Shown piece by piece: positions 1-6,187 of a stretch of DNA of 12,656 nucleotides; position 1 is the first letter of the stretch, and each line of letters begins with the position of its first letter. The notes under the pieces are model-generated. The model saw only the letters and a program-made list of their open reading frames with translations. It had not been told where the DNA came from and did not search any database. Source of the stretch: Clostridiales bacterium (lineage in GTDB: Bacteria > Bacillota > Clostridia > Peptostreptococcales > NVVX01); contig JAJOKQ010000054.1 of NCBI GenBank assembly GCA_021129785.1, positions 1 through 12,656 on the forward strand, given 5' to 3'. A program made the translations under genes and the position numbers.

Positions 1-20
1 AGTATTTGTTAAAAATTAAT

Positions 21-584
21 TTACACAATTATTTCTTCTAAACTCCGTTTAGGCACATGGTGTACTTTTTCTTCATCTCTCCAATACTTCACATCATCAT
101 CTTTCATTTCCTCTATAACAATTTGCTCTTTTGGTTTCCCTAAAGCTATGACCATTAATATTTCATACTGCTTGGAAATATTCAAGTCATTTCTTAACTT
201 CTCTTTATCAATTGCTGCAAACATACAGCCGCCTAAGCCTTTCTCACAAGCCCCGAGAAGTATACTCTGCGCTGCTATTCCATGATCCCACCAAAAATTG
301 GTGCTAATCTTACTGTCTCCTAAAACAATTATATATGCAGATGGTCTTTCGCCTTCTTTTGGTCCATTCCAATCTTTTAAGTATCCTGCCCATTTTAAGC
401 ATGAAAAAACGCTACTGTTTTTCGCTTGATCATAAGATAAAACGTACTTAAGTGATTGTAAGTTTGCTCCCGAAGCTGATAGCCTTGCTAAATCAACTAA
501 TTCTAGCAGGTTCTCTTTTTCAATTTGAACATTCTGATAAAATCTTCTGTATGAACGGTTCTTAAGAATTAAATCTTTTAACAT
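21..584 (-). CDS. Nitroreductase family protein (FMN-dependent)
   Basis: A 187-residue protein of the short nitroreductase family, cytosolic FMN flavoproteins that use NAD(P)H to reduce nitro compounds, quinones or flavins; the physiological substrate is unknown. Seen: the N-terminal basic cluster R10-S11-Y12-R13-R14, typical of the FMN phosphate-binding start of the family; S38-G39-A40-N41-L42-Q43 in the usual second motif; a GLGGC motif at 116-120; and the ALGKP segment at 147-151 that precedes the conserved C-terminal tail. Its length fits single-domain members that work as homodimers. The ATG at 584 is preceded by a strong GGAGGGGTGA ribosome binding site. It lies 40 bp downstream of the CvfB-like gene on the same strand with no terminator between, so the two are probably co-transcribed. 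The TAA stop is at 21-23. Family assignment is firm, substrate is not. Confidence 0.9.
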   Translation of the reverse strand: MLKDLILKNRSYRRFYQNVQIEKENLLELVDLARLSASGANLQSLKYVLSYDQAKNSSVFSCLKWAGYLKDWNGPKEGERPSAYIIVLGDSKISTNFWWDHGIAAQSILLGACEKGLGGCMFAAIDKEKLRNDLNISKQYEILMVIALGKPKEQIVIEEMKDDDVKYWRDEEKVHHVPKRSLEEIIV

Positions 585-624
585 ATTTTCACCCCTCCAC
601 GCATATATTAGTATTTATTGAATA

Positions 625-1473
625 CTATTCTATTTCTTTTATCAACCGAATTCCGCTCTCTGTTTTAGCGACTTTCTTCTCCTTTAAAAGTCTCCCTAGC
701 GCTCTCTTAAACGAATTTTTACTAATCGGAAGATAGTTTCTAATTTCATCAGGGCTGCTTTTATCATTCAAAGGTAGAGAACCATGGTTTATTATCAATA
801 AATTTAACAACTCCTCCGCATCGTCATCCATCTGCATATGTGCAACCTGTCTTGTAGATAAATCAACTTTACCATCTTCTCTAATTTTTATCACTCTAAA
901 CTTTCCTTTGTCACCAATTCTATAATCCTTAAAGTTTTCCGAATTATGGACAAATCCAAGATATTTATCTTCAATTGCTACGAAAATCCCCAATCTATCG
1001 CTCTTCCCATATACTATTCCTTCTACCATGTCTCCAGCTGTAAAATCTTTTCCTACATCAAGTTCTAAATCAATTTTCATTGAGGTGCATATTCTCTCAC
1101 TCTTATCTAAGTATATTTTTACCAAATATTTCTTTCCTCTTTTAAGGCTACATGTTTGTTCTTTAATTGGGAGTAGAACATCTTTACTTAGCCCCCATTT
1201 AAGAAAAGCTCCAATTTTCGTGTTGTCGACTACTTCCAAATATGCAAGCTCTCCCACTTGTCCAAATGGTGTTAAAAATGTCGCAGTCAGCCTACCCATT
1301 GAGTCTTTGTAAACAAACACATCAATTGCATCCCCAACTTTCAAACCTTCTTTAACTTCACTTGATGGAAGTAATACATTTATTTCACTGCTGCTATTTT
1401 CTGCCTCTAAAAATAACCCAATTTTACTTTCTCTAACTATTTTCAACGAATTTACTTTGCCAATATTAAGCAT
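625..1473 (-). CDS. cvfB: CvfB-like S1-domain RNA-binding protein
   Basis: A 282-residue protein resembling CvfB/YitL of Firmicutes, which binds RNA and affects virulence or post-transcriptional control in Staphylococcus. Seen: two S1-like OB-fold segments in the N-terminal half (about residues 1-70 and 71-135); a clearer S1 domain at about 147-210, with the motif GIFVAIEDKYLGFVHNSE followed by a lysine- and arginine-rich strand ending DLSTRQ; and a C-terminal winged-helix-like region at about 222-282 (SKNSFKRALGRLLKEKKV). This is the order expected for CvfB, and the length is close to the usual 280-300 residues. The ATG at 1473 follows an AGGAGAGGG ribosome binding site. The gene leads a likely two-gene transcript with the nitroreductase. 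The symbol rests on domain order and length; the target RNAs are unknown. Confidence 0.85.
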   Translation of the reverse strand: MLNIGKVNSLKIVRESKIGLFLEAENSSSEINVLLPSSEVKEGLKVGDAIDVFVYKDSMGRLTATFLTPFGQVGELAYLEVVDNTKIGAFLKWGLSKDVLLPIKEQTCSLKRGKKYLVKIYLDKSERICTSMKIDLELDVGKDFTAGDMVEGIVYGKSDRLGIFVAIEDKYLGFVHNSENFKDYRIGDKGKFRVIKIREDGKVDLSTRQVAHMQMDDDAEELLNLLIINHGSLPLNDKSSPDEIRNYLPISKNSFKRALGRLLKEKKVAKTESGIRLIKEIE

Positions 1474-1531
1474 TTTAAAAACCCTCTCCTATTACATACT
1501 ATTTGTAGTTTCTACTACATCTACTGCTTTT

Positions 1532-1540
1532 ATTTTAGCA
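1532..1540 (-). promoter_or_regulatory. Probable extended -10 promoter for the cvfB-nitroreductase unit
   Basis: On the minus strand the sequence TGCTAAAAT is an extended -10 (TG-n-TAAAAT), with TAAAAT at 1537-1532 and TG at 1540-1539. It lies about 58 bp upstream of the cvfB ATG. No good -35 is visible, which is acceptable for an extended -10 promoter. A short dyad, GTAGT-AGAA-ACTAC, follows in the leader. Confidence 0.4.
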
Positions 1541-1640
1541 TACAATCTTTAAAACTCCTAACTGCACAAATCGATAGTTTTACAATTTGTGCTTTTCTAA
1601 AATCTAATGCATTAGCAAGAAAAGATCGCAAAGAATTCAC

Positions 1641-1669
1641 TTCACAAAAATGAGTAAAACTGTTATAAT
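1641..1669 (+). promoter_or_regulatory. Sigma-A-like promoter upstream of the YgjV-like gene
   Basis: A -35 box TTCACA (1641-1646; five of six consensus bases) is separated by 17 bp from a perfect -10 box TATAAT (1664-1669). Transcription would start near 1676, leaving an untranslated leader of about 190 nt before the ATG at 1868. Confidence 0.6.
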
Positions 1670-1675
1670 GACTAT

Positions 1676-1710
1676 GGCATTCAATTCTACTTCTGTAGAA
1701 GTTGTGTGCC
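1676..1710 (+). other. Long imperfect hairpin at the predicted 5' end of the YgjV-like mRNA
   Basis: Arms 1676-1690 and 1695-1710 pair around a TTCT loop. The six loop-proximal pairs (TTCTAC with GTAGAA) are perfect. After one bulged G the pairing resumes, with one T-T mismatch and one G-T pair, and closes with GGC/GCC. It begins where transcription from the promoter at 1641-1669 should start, so it may be a 5'-protective stem-loop, a regulatory leader element or a DNA operator. No T-run follows, so it is not an ordinary terminator. Confidence 0.5.
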
Positions 1711-1867
1711 GTACAAAATTTCAAGAGAATTTACCTAAAACCTCTCTGGCTTAAACCAGTATATTAAGCAAGATTCTTTTATAATGCTTAAGGGTTATTG
1801 TAGATATTTGAAATTACAAAATAAAAATGTAGCATGTAACTACGCGTACACTTAGGAGGAAAGTAAT

Positions 1868-2488
1868 ATGTTTTATGAATGGATAGGATATGCTGCGTCC
1901 GTATTAGTAGCTATATCTCTATTAATGAGTTCTATAGTTAAATTAAGGTGGTATAATCTAGTAGGTTCAGGTTTATTTGCAGTTTACGGTTATTTTATTG
2001 GAGCATTCCCTATAACTACTATTAATGCTTTTATCTTTTGTATTAATATCTATTATTTAATAAAAATTTACACTACAAAAGAATACTTTGAAGTGGTTGA
2101 AATCGGTAAGGACGATATGTTTTTGAAGCATTTCATTAACTATTTCTATATTGATATTAGAACTATTTTCCCAATGTTTAACGGAGATATAGAAAACACT
2201 GATATGGGCTTTTATGTACTTAGAAACCTTATCCCTGCTGGGATCTTTATAGCAAGTAAGTACGATGACGAAACTTTGATTATTGACGTTGATTATGCTA
2301 AACCAGAGTATCAAGATCTTAAAACAAGTAAGTATATTTTTGAAACTCAAAGAGATTTGTTTTTAGCACGTGGTTACAAACGATTTGTAGCTCATGCTTC
2401 TAACAAAAGGCACATCAGTTATTTAAAGAAGATGGGTTTTACAGAAACGCAAGTTGATAATAAAACAATGCTAGAAAAAACCATATAA
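1868..2488 (+). CDS. YgjV-family inner-membrane protein with C-terminal GNAT-like domain
   Basis: A 206-residue protein in two parts. Residues 1-70 are hydrophobic, with about three membrane-spanning segments (near 5-22, 28-45 and 50-68). The pattern WIGYAASVLVAISLLMSSI, then LRWYNLVGSGLFAVYGY, matches the YgjV inner-membrane family. Residues 75-206 are soluble, mixed alpha/beta. Their pattern (VVEIGKDD, the paired strands AGIFIASKYDD and TLIIDVDYAKPEY, a helix, then FVAHASNKRHISYLKKMGFTE) resembles a GNAT acyltransferase-like fold, including the late strand-helix containing a G-F pair. Firmicute YgjV relatives with such tails are known to me, but their role is not. The ATG follows a near-perfect AGGAGG ribosome binding site. 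The gene appears monocistronic with a long leader. Membrane location is well supported; acetyltransferase activity is not demonstrated. Confidence 0.75.
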   Translation: MFYEWIGYAASVLVAISLLMSSIVKLRWYNLVGSGLFAVYGYFIGAFPITTINAFIFCINIYYLIKIYTTKEYFEVVEIGKDDMFLKHFINYFYIDIRTIFPMFNGDIENTDMGFYVLRNLIPAGIFIASKYDDETLIIDVDYAKPEYQDLKTSKYIFETQRDLFLARGYKRFVAHASNKRHISYLKKMGFTETQVDNKTMLEKTI

Positions 2489-2511
2489 TTTTGTTGAACA
2501 CTTGAATATTG

Positions 2512-2541
2512 TTGGCTAAATTGATAAAATTATATTATAAT
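2512..2541 (+). promoter_or_regulatory. Promoter of the methionine gamma-lyase gene
   Basis: A -35 box TTGGCT (2512-2517) and a perfect -10 box TATAAT (2536-2541) are separated by 18 bp. The predicted start near 2548 gives a leader of about 40 nt before the ATG at 2590, which is preceded by CTGGAGG. Confidence 0.6.
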
Positions 2542-2572
2542 ATGGTTGAATATGTTTTTAATCAACCATATT
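2539..2572 (+). promoter_or_regulatory. 11-bp perfect inverted repeat over the methionine gamma-lyase start site
   Basis: AATATGGTTGA (2539-2549) and TCAACCATATT (2562-2572) are perfect inverted copies around a 12-base spacer. The left arm overlaps the end of the -10 box and the predicted transcription start, and the right arm ends just before the ribosome binding site. This position suits a repressor operator. Because only part of the left arm would be transcribed, a DNA-level operator is more likely than an RNA hairpin. Confidence 0.55.
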
Positions 2573-2589
2573 AACTGGAGGAATATAAA

Positions 2590-3759
2590 ATGAAGTTTCA
2601 TACTAAAGCAATTCATGCTGGACACAAGCACGATAAGTCTGCTGGAGCACACGCAACACCTATTTTTCAAACATCAACTTTTGTCTTTGACAGTTGTGAG
2701 CAAGGCGCACGTAGATTTGAAGGTGCTGAAGATGGTTACATTTATTCACGCTTAGGCAATCCAAACATGACTGAATTAGAAGAAAAAATGGCGGCATTAG
2801 AAAATGGTGGTGCTGCAATTTCAACAGGGTCAGGAATGGCTGCAATATCAACCATTCTAATGTCCCAACTAAAAGCAGGCGATCATATGATAGCTGGTGA
2901 TGCATTATATGGCTGTACTAACAGCTTAATGACACATGTACTTCCACGCTTTAATATTGAAACGACATTTGTAAATACTTCAGGTTTGTCTAGTATTGAA
3001 AAAGCTATGAAGGACAATACAAAAGTTATTTACATTGAAACTCCTGCTAACCCTACGATGCAGATTACAGATATTAAAGCAGTCTCAGAAATTGCTCGTA
3101 AGCACGGTGCAATCCTTGTTGTTGATAACACTTTTATGACTCCTTATTTACAAAAACCATTAGATTTGGGAGCCGATATTGTTGTGCATAGTGCAACTAA
3201 ATATATTTGTGGACACGGTGACGTTGTCGCTGGAATAATTGTTAGCTCAAAAGATATTATAATGAATATGAAATCCCTATACTTTAAAGACTTCGGCGGG
3301 ATTACTAGCCCATTTGACGCTTGGCTTTTAGTGCGTGGTCTTAAAACGCTTCCTGCAAGAGTAGATATCCATTGCAAGAATGCTAAAATCGTAGTTGACT
3401 ACCTAGTAAATCACCCAGCTATTAGCGATGTATACTTCCCAGGACTTAAAGATCATCCGCAACATGAAATTGCAAAGAAACAGGCAACTGATTTTGGGGC
3501 AATGATTGCGTTTGAACTTAAAGGTGGAATAGAAGCTGGAAAAACATTAATGGATAATATTAAAATGATTTCTTTAGCTGTAAGTTTAGGTTGTGTTGAC
3601 TCGTTGATACAACACCCTGCATCTATGACTCATTCTCCAGTAGCTCCTGAAGATAGATTAAAAGCAGGCATTACTGATGGTTTGGTTAGACTTTCAGTTG
3701 GCATAGAAAATGTAGAAGACATTATTGCAGATTTAGATCAAGCATTAGCAAAAATCTAA
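2590..3759 (+). CDS. megL: Methionine gamma-lyase (PLP-dependent)
   Basis: A 389-residue Cys/Met-metabolism PLP enzyme that most likely cleaves L-methionine to methanethiol, 2-oxobutyrate and ammonia in the cytosol. Seen: the PLP-linking lysine K204 in SATKYICGHGD; D179 (VVDNTF), positioned to pair with the PLP ring nitrogen; Y52 and R54 in YSRLGNPN, the phosphate-binding pair supplied by the neighbouring subunit; and the active-site loop L106-Y107-G108-C109. The cysteine two residues after that tyrosine corresponds to the gamma-lyase Cys of Pseudomonas putida (Tyr114/Cys116), and K233-D234 corresponds to its Lys240-Asp241; both favour methionine gamma-lyase over cystathionine gamma- or beta-lyase. 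Full length for the family. The gene has its own promoter, upstream dyad and terminator, so it appears monocistronic. Related O-acetylhomoserine sulfhydrylase or cystathionine lyase activity is the main alternative. Confidence 0.9.
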   Translation: MKFHTKAIHAGHKHDKSAGAHATPIFQTSTFVFDSCEQGARRFEGAEDGYIYSRLGNPNMTELEEKMAALENGGAAISTGSGMAAISTILMSQLKAGDHMIAGDALYGCTNSLMTHVLPRFNIETTFVNTSGLSSIEKAMKDNTKVIYIETPANPTMQITDIKAVSEIARKHGAILVVDNTFMTPYLQKPLDLGADIVVHSATKYICGHGDVVAGIIVSSKDIIMNMKSLYFKDFGGITSPFDAWLLVRGLKTLPARVDIHCKNAKIVVDYLVNHPAISDVYFPGLKDHPQHEIAKKQATDFGAMIAFELKGGIEAGKTLMDNIKMISLAVSLGCVDSLIQHPASMTHSPVAPEDRLKAGITDGLVRLSVGIENVEDIIADLDQALAKI

Positions 3760-3804
3760 TGGAGTTGCATGTTTTCACGGTATAAGTCATATTTAAAACA
3801 CATA

Positions 3805-3847
3805 TTAAACCCCTCACCTAGCGTTTCAAGGAAGGGGTTTAATTTTT
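3805..3847 (+). terminator. Rho-independent terminator after methionine gamma-lyase
   Basis: TTAAACCCCT (3805-3814) pairs with AGGGGTTTAA (3833-3842), giving a 10-bp stem with an 18-base loop, followed by TTTTT. It lies 45 bp after the stop codon. It may also slow transcription arriving from the convergent phospholipase-like gene, though the T-run on that side is weaker. Confidence 0.8.
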
Positions 3848-3863
3848 CACTTGGTATGCACTT

Positions 3864-4868
3864 CTAAATATTTTCCTCAAAAATACAATCAAAGCTAGTC
3901 ATCTCTTGATCAATACTACATAAATATCCTGTTGTATAATTTAGATCCTCTAAAATAGAAATAGCCTCTTCGTATGTGATCTGATTATGTATATACTTAT
4001 ATGCGTATTCTAACAAGTACTTCGTTCTATCTACGCTTTTATCAAGTATATCAAAAAAAGAATCTGTCGTTTTCGAAACATAATCACAAGGATGATTCCA
4101 TGTCTTATTTAACTTATTTAAGTAATCTATTTTCTCGTTGATTTTATTGGGATATATAGCTTTTGTATAATCGCCCTTCTTGTCTAGAAATATTTCTAAA
4201 ATTCCAATCATTTTTGTCTTAATCCCCAAAGGGTCATATAAAAATCTGATACTACTTTGCATATCTTTATATGCGCATAGAATGTCTTTACTAGCAACTT
4301 CTTGTCCATGAATATTCATTATAGCTTCTGACATTAATCTGCCTACCGCTATAGGCGACTCTTTTGCTAAAGATATAAACTCAAAAGCTTTTACCTTGTC
4401 CATACTAATACTTCTTCTTTCTTTAATAACTAAAATATCAATAATAATTTCTAGCTTTTTATGGAAAACTCCATATTTCACTGTTTCTGGATTGTTTATA
4501 TTATGAACCCCTGAAAAATAAAAAATGAAAGGATGCCCTATTGTATCAAGTGCATAGTGTGAAATATATCCATAAATAAATGCAATCATATTATAATATT
4601 CATCTTTTTCATAACTATTTTTCTTAATAATATCTAAGCAATCCACAATAAATTTTCCTGTTTTCTGAGTGTGTAGCAAACTTCCAATATGTTTTATTTG
4701 ACTTTTCTCGTTCCAAGGAAAAGGTCTATGATAAAAAAAGAAATCTGGCCCTTGTGCTCCTAAATATAGAAAGTTTTTTCTCTTTAACACTTCTTCTTTA
4801 ACATCATTTGAATCAAGTAACATAACTCCATCTTCCGCGCAAATACAATGTGTAATTAAATCTGGCAT
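3864..4868 (-). CDS. Zinc-dependent phospholipase C family protein
   Basis: A protein of 334 residues from the chosen ATG at 4868. The frame also opens at a GTG at 4877, but that GTG is part of the GAGGTGAT ribosome binding site, so the ATG five bases further on is the likelier start. Possible metal ligands are all in the first 145 residues: H7 (LITH), D42 in GAQGPDFFFY, H66 (SLLH), H104, D108 and H112 in YISHYALDTIGHPF, and H136, E140 and D144 in HKKLEIIID. This layout matches the bacterial zinc phospholipase C / S1-P1 nuclease superfamily. No signal peptide is present, so the protein is probably cytosolic, unlike secreted alpha-toxin-type enzymes. Residues about 150-334 are helical and unassigned. 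Lipid hydrolysis is not established for this uncharacterised branch. Confidence 0.82.
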   Translation of the reverse strand: MPDLITHCICAEDGVMLLDSNDVKEEVLKRKNFLYLGAQGPDFFFYHRPFPWNEKSQIKHIGSLLHTQKTGKFIVDCLDIIKKNSYEKDEYYNMIAFIYGYISHYALDTIGHPFIFYFSGVHNINNPETVKYGVFHKKLEIIIDILVIKERRSISMDKVKAFEFISLAKESPIAVGRLMSEAIMNIHGQEVASKDILCAYKDMQSSIRFLYDPLGIKTKMIGILEIFLDKKGDYTKAIYPNKINEKIDYLNKLNKTWNHPCDYVSKTTDSFFDILDKSVDRTKYLLEYAYKYIHNQITYEEAISILEDLNYTTGYLCSIDQEMTSFDCIFEENI

Positions 4869-4886
4869 TTTTATCACCTCGAGAGA

Positions 4887-4915
4887 ATTATATCATATCA
4901 AAAGTCTATAGACAA
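4887..4915 (-). promoter_or_regulatory. Strong promoter of the phospholipase C-like gene with a short palindrome
   Basis: On the minus strand, -35 TTGTCT (4915-4910) and a perfect -10 TATAAT (4892-4887) are separated by 17 bp. The predicted start is only about 15 nt before the ATG at 4868, so the leader is little more than the ribosome binding site. A perfect 10-bp palindrome GTCTATAGAC (4904-4913) overlaps the -35 box and spacer and could be an operator. Confidence 0.7.
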
Positions 4916-5146
4916 CTAAAAAATAGATACGTCTCTATCTATCAAGTTTAAAGCCGTTAACGTCGTACTTTTTTATCATTCTTTTGTAGCTAAAAAAACT
5001 TTGTCACCGCTAAAATATTGATACCCAGCGTATCCAAATTTAAACAGACTAAATAATACATTTACATCTTCTATTGCTTCTTCTACTGTTACACTTGTTT
5101 TGCTTGTTCTTACGTTACCTAACAAATCACTAAACGGAATTTCCCC

Positions 5147-5257
5147 TTTATCTATCTATTATGTTTTAGAGTCAAGACTCCCACTTCTTCAAGTGGGAAT
5201 TTCCAAGGGGGTAGAATCCCCGTTCCCCGATGTTCAGCATAGCTGGACGAGTTCACT
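5147..5257. repeat. Left copy of a perfect 111-bp inverted repeat
   Basis: This segment is identical, base for base, to the reverse complement of 8690-8800. Identity begins at TTTAT (5147-5151) and ends at GTTCACT; the last T is probably a chance match. Divergence is immediate at both ends, so it marks a defined element and not a larger duplication. Confidence 0.97.
5152..5256 (+). mobile_element. 105-bp non-autonomous IS200/IS605-like element, copy A
   Basis: Too short to code for a transposase. It contains a GAGTC-AA-GACTC dyad (5169-5180); a hairpin with arms TCCCACTT and AAGTGGGA and loop CTTC (5179-5198); a GGGG/CCCC dyad (5208-5221); and a terminal hairpin GTTCAGC-ATA-GCTGGAC (5232-5248), eight bases before the end GTTCAC. 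Subterminal hairpins, lack of terminal inverted repeats, insertion next to a fixed T-rich pentamer (TTTAT, 5147-5151) and no target duplication are hallmarks of the IS200/IS605 single-strand transposons. Removing it restores the host reading frame exactly. A derivative mobilised in trans by a TnpA elsewhere is the best explanation. An alternative is a retained omega-RNA-like right end only. No TnpA or TnpB gene is in the window. Confidence 0.65.
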
Positions 5258-5557
5258 ATTGTCGTATTGGTAGAAGAATTTATCAATGTTATCTCTTAAA
5301 TAATCATTGTCAACTTCCTCAATTATACGATTAGCAACAACCATCTCTCTAATATATTCTGGTATCTCCTTCGTGCCTACAACAATTCTTTCTTCGATTT
5401 CCCAAACCTCACTACTAGTACTTCCTTCTCTTTGTGCACATCCTAAAACCAGCGATAAAATTAGTAGTATTGAAACTAATACAATACCTTTTTTCTTTAA
5501 ATCTCTCCTCATACCCTTCACTCCCCATTTTTTTTAAAAAACCAGTGTTATATTTAT

Positions 5558-5586
5558 GTAGTACACTCGTTTTTTTGATGTGTCAA
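5558..5586 (-). promoter_or_regulatory. Probable promoter of the interrupted lipoprotein gene
   Basis: A perfect -35 TTGACA (5586-5581, minus strand) is 17 bp from TACTAC (5563-5558), a weak -10. It lies 46 bp upstream of the ATG at 5512. Confidence 0.4.
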
Positions 5587-5634
5587 TACAATATTTGGTG
5601 AGTTAGAATCGAGGATTCTTATATATAAGCAATG

Positions 5635-5941
5635 CTACCGCGGACTAATTTCAACACTACCACTACCTGTATCAACTTCTATTGCCGCCGTTGGGTTTTC
5701 TCCTATTTCTCCTTCTGTATCCCACTTACCACCACTAGCTTTAACATTATTTAGTGGAAATCCTACATTAACTCTTCCTGACCCTGTATCTATTCTTTGT
5801 TTTGTTTGGACAGCTTCTGGAAGTTCAATTTTTACTCTACCTGATCCTGTATCAATTTCCCATTTCGTACCGTCAGCTATATCTGATTCGATACCAAGAC
5901 GGTTGTACTGGTAATAATTTTAATTTCTTGCTAATTTTCAT
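5635..5941 (-). pseudogene. Remnant of a DUF4097-like beta-repeat protein
   Basis: On the minus strand a 95-codon open frame (5919 down to the TAG at 5635) has no start codon. It encodes repeated beta-strand units: WEIDTGSGRVKIELP, QRIDTGSGRVNVGFP, KWDTEGE and IEVDTGSGSVEIS. The TGSG turns between alternating strands are typical of DUF4097-type putative adhesin/beta-helix proteins. Just upstream, in a different frame, an ATG at 5941 with a GGAG ribosome binding site (5953-5950) starts MKISKKLKLLP, which looks like the beginning of such a protein. The likely membrane segment and central domain are missing and the two parts are out of frame, so an internal deletion or frameshift is inferred. 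Forward starts within this region are shadows. Function is lost or much reduced; the family's role is not well known. Confidence 0.65.
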
Positions 5942-5994
5942 TTTTTTTACTCCATTTTTTAGAATAATCATACCATTTAAATAAATCAACTGTC

Positions 5995-6012
5995 ATCAGT
6001 CTTAAGGCTGAT
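5995..6012. repeat. 18-bp near-palindrome ATCAGTCTTAAGGCTGAT
   Basis: It is symmetric except for one T/G pair and is followed on the plus strand by TTTATCTTT. It could be a weak terminator-like hairpin or an operator in the region between the divergent DUF4097 remnant and the MFS gene. Nothing else is evident in 5942-6110. Confidence 0.35.
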
Positions 6013-6119
6013 TTTATCTTTGAATATAGAAAGAATGACATAACCAAAACAATGTGTGCTCCTTTTCCCCCACTCAAAGTTTAGTATATGCGAGTACCTA
6101 TTGGCGTTTTTACATTCCC

Positions 6120-6150
6120 TTAACATTTATGCCTACTAATATGGTATACT
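6120..6150 (+). promoter_or_regulatory. Extended -10 promoter for the MFS transporter
   Basis: TGGTATACT (6142-6150) gives an extended -10 with TATACT at 6145-6150. A possible -35, TTAACA (6120-6125), is 19 bp upstream, longer than ideal but tolerable with the TG extension. The ATG is at 6188. Confidence 0.5.
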
Positions 6151-6187
6151 TTATATATGTTTAAAAAAAATAAAAAGGCGGGATTTT

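Larger units (their letters stand above)
1474..1867. other. Divergent intergenic region with dense dyad symmetries
   Basis: This 394-bp stretch separates the minus-strand cvfB unit from the plus-strand YgjV-like gene. I see no convincing gene in it. It holds the cvfB promoter; an 8-bp inverted repeat GCACAAAT/ATTTGTGC (1564-1571 and 1585-1592) followed by TTTTC; a perfect 12-bp palindrome CTAATGCATTAG (1604-1615) flanked by CTTTTCT (1592-1598) and AGAAAAG (1618-1624); a plus-strand promoter at 1641-1669; a long hairpin at 1676-1710; a CTGG/CCAG dyad at 1746-1759; and a TTAAGCA/TGCTTAA hairpin at 1764-1791. It matches no riboswitch class that I recognise. Confidence 0.6.
4976..5512 (-). pseudogene. 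Lipoprotein gene interrupted by a 105-bp element; N-terminal remnant resembling an S41-peptidase lipoprotein
   Basis: The upstream piece (5512 down to 5257) starts at an ATG after GGGGAGTGA and encodes a lipoprotein signal: charged RRDLKKK, a hydrophobic stretch and the lipobox LVLGC. It then enters the inserted element and meets an in-element TGA at 5236-5234. The downstream piece (5151 down to 4976) continues the same frame: deleting exactly 5152-5256 rejoins ...FYQYDN to NKGEIPFSDLLG... in frame, running on through VTVEEAIEDV and FKFGYAGYQYF to a TGA at 4976. The restored protein is only about 143 residues. It resembles the region before the catalytic domain in clostridial S41-family lipoproteins (recalled similarity, moderate certainty). 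The peptidase domain is absent, so the gene was probably already truncated. In another frame the sequence continues MIKKYDVNGF before stopping near 4935, suggesting a frameshift at the 3' end. Confidence 0.75.

Noticed and set aside
1530..1724. A 64-codon minus-strand open frame in the intergenic region
   Set aside because: It overlaps the plus-strand promoter and hairpin, has no ribosome binding site, and its translation is rich in C, H, F and R without any domain pattern.
4866..4877. GTG start for the phospholipase C-like gene (three extra residues)
   Set aside because: The GTG is inside the GAGGTGAT ribosome binding site; the same reasoning favours 10713 over 10704 for the M3 peptidase and 5512 over 5521 for the lipoprotein remnant.
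5802..5984. A plus-strand 60-codon open frame
   Set aside because: It is antisense to the DUF4097-like remnant, whose minus-strand frame gives clear TGSG repeats; the plus-strand frame is a shadow.
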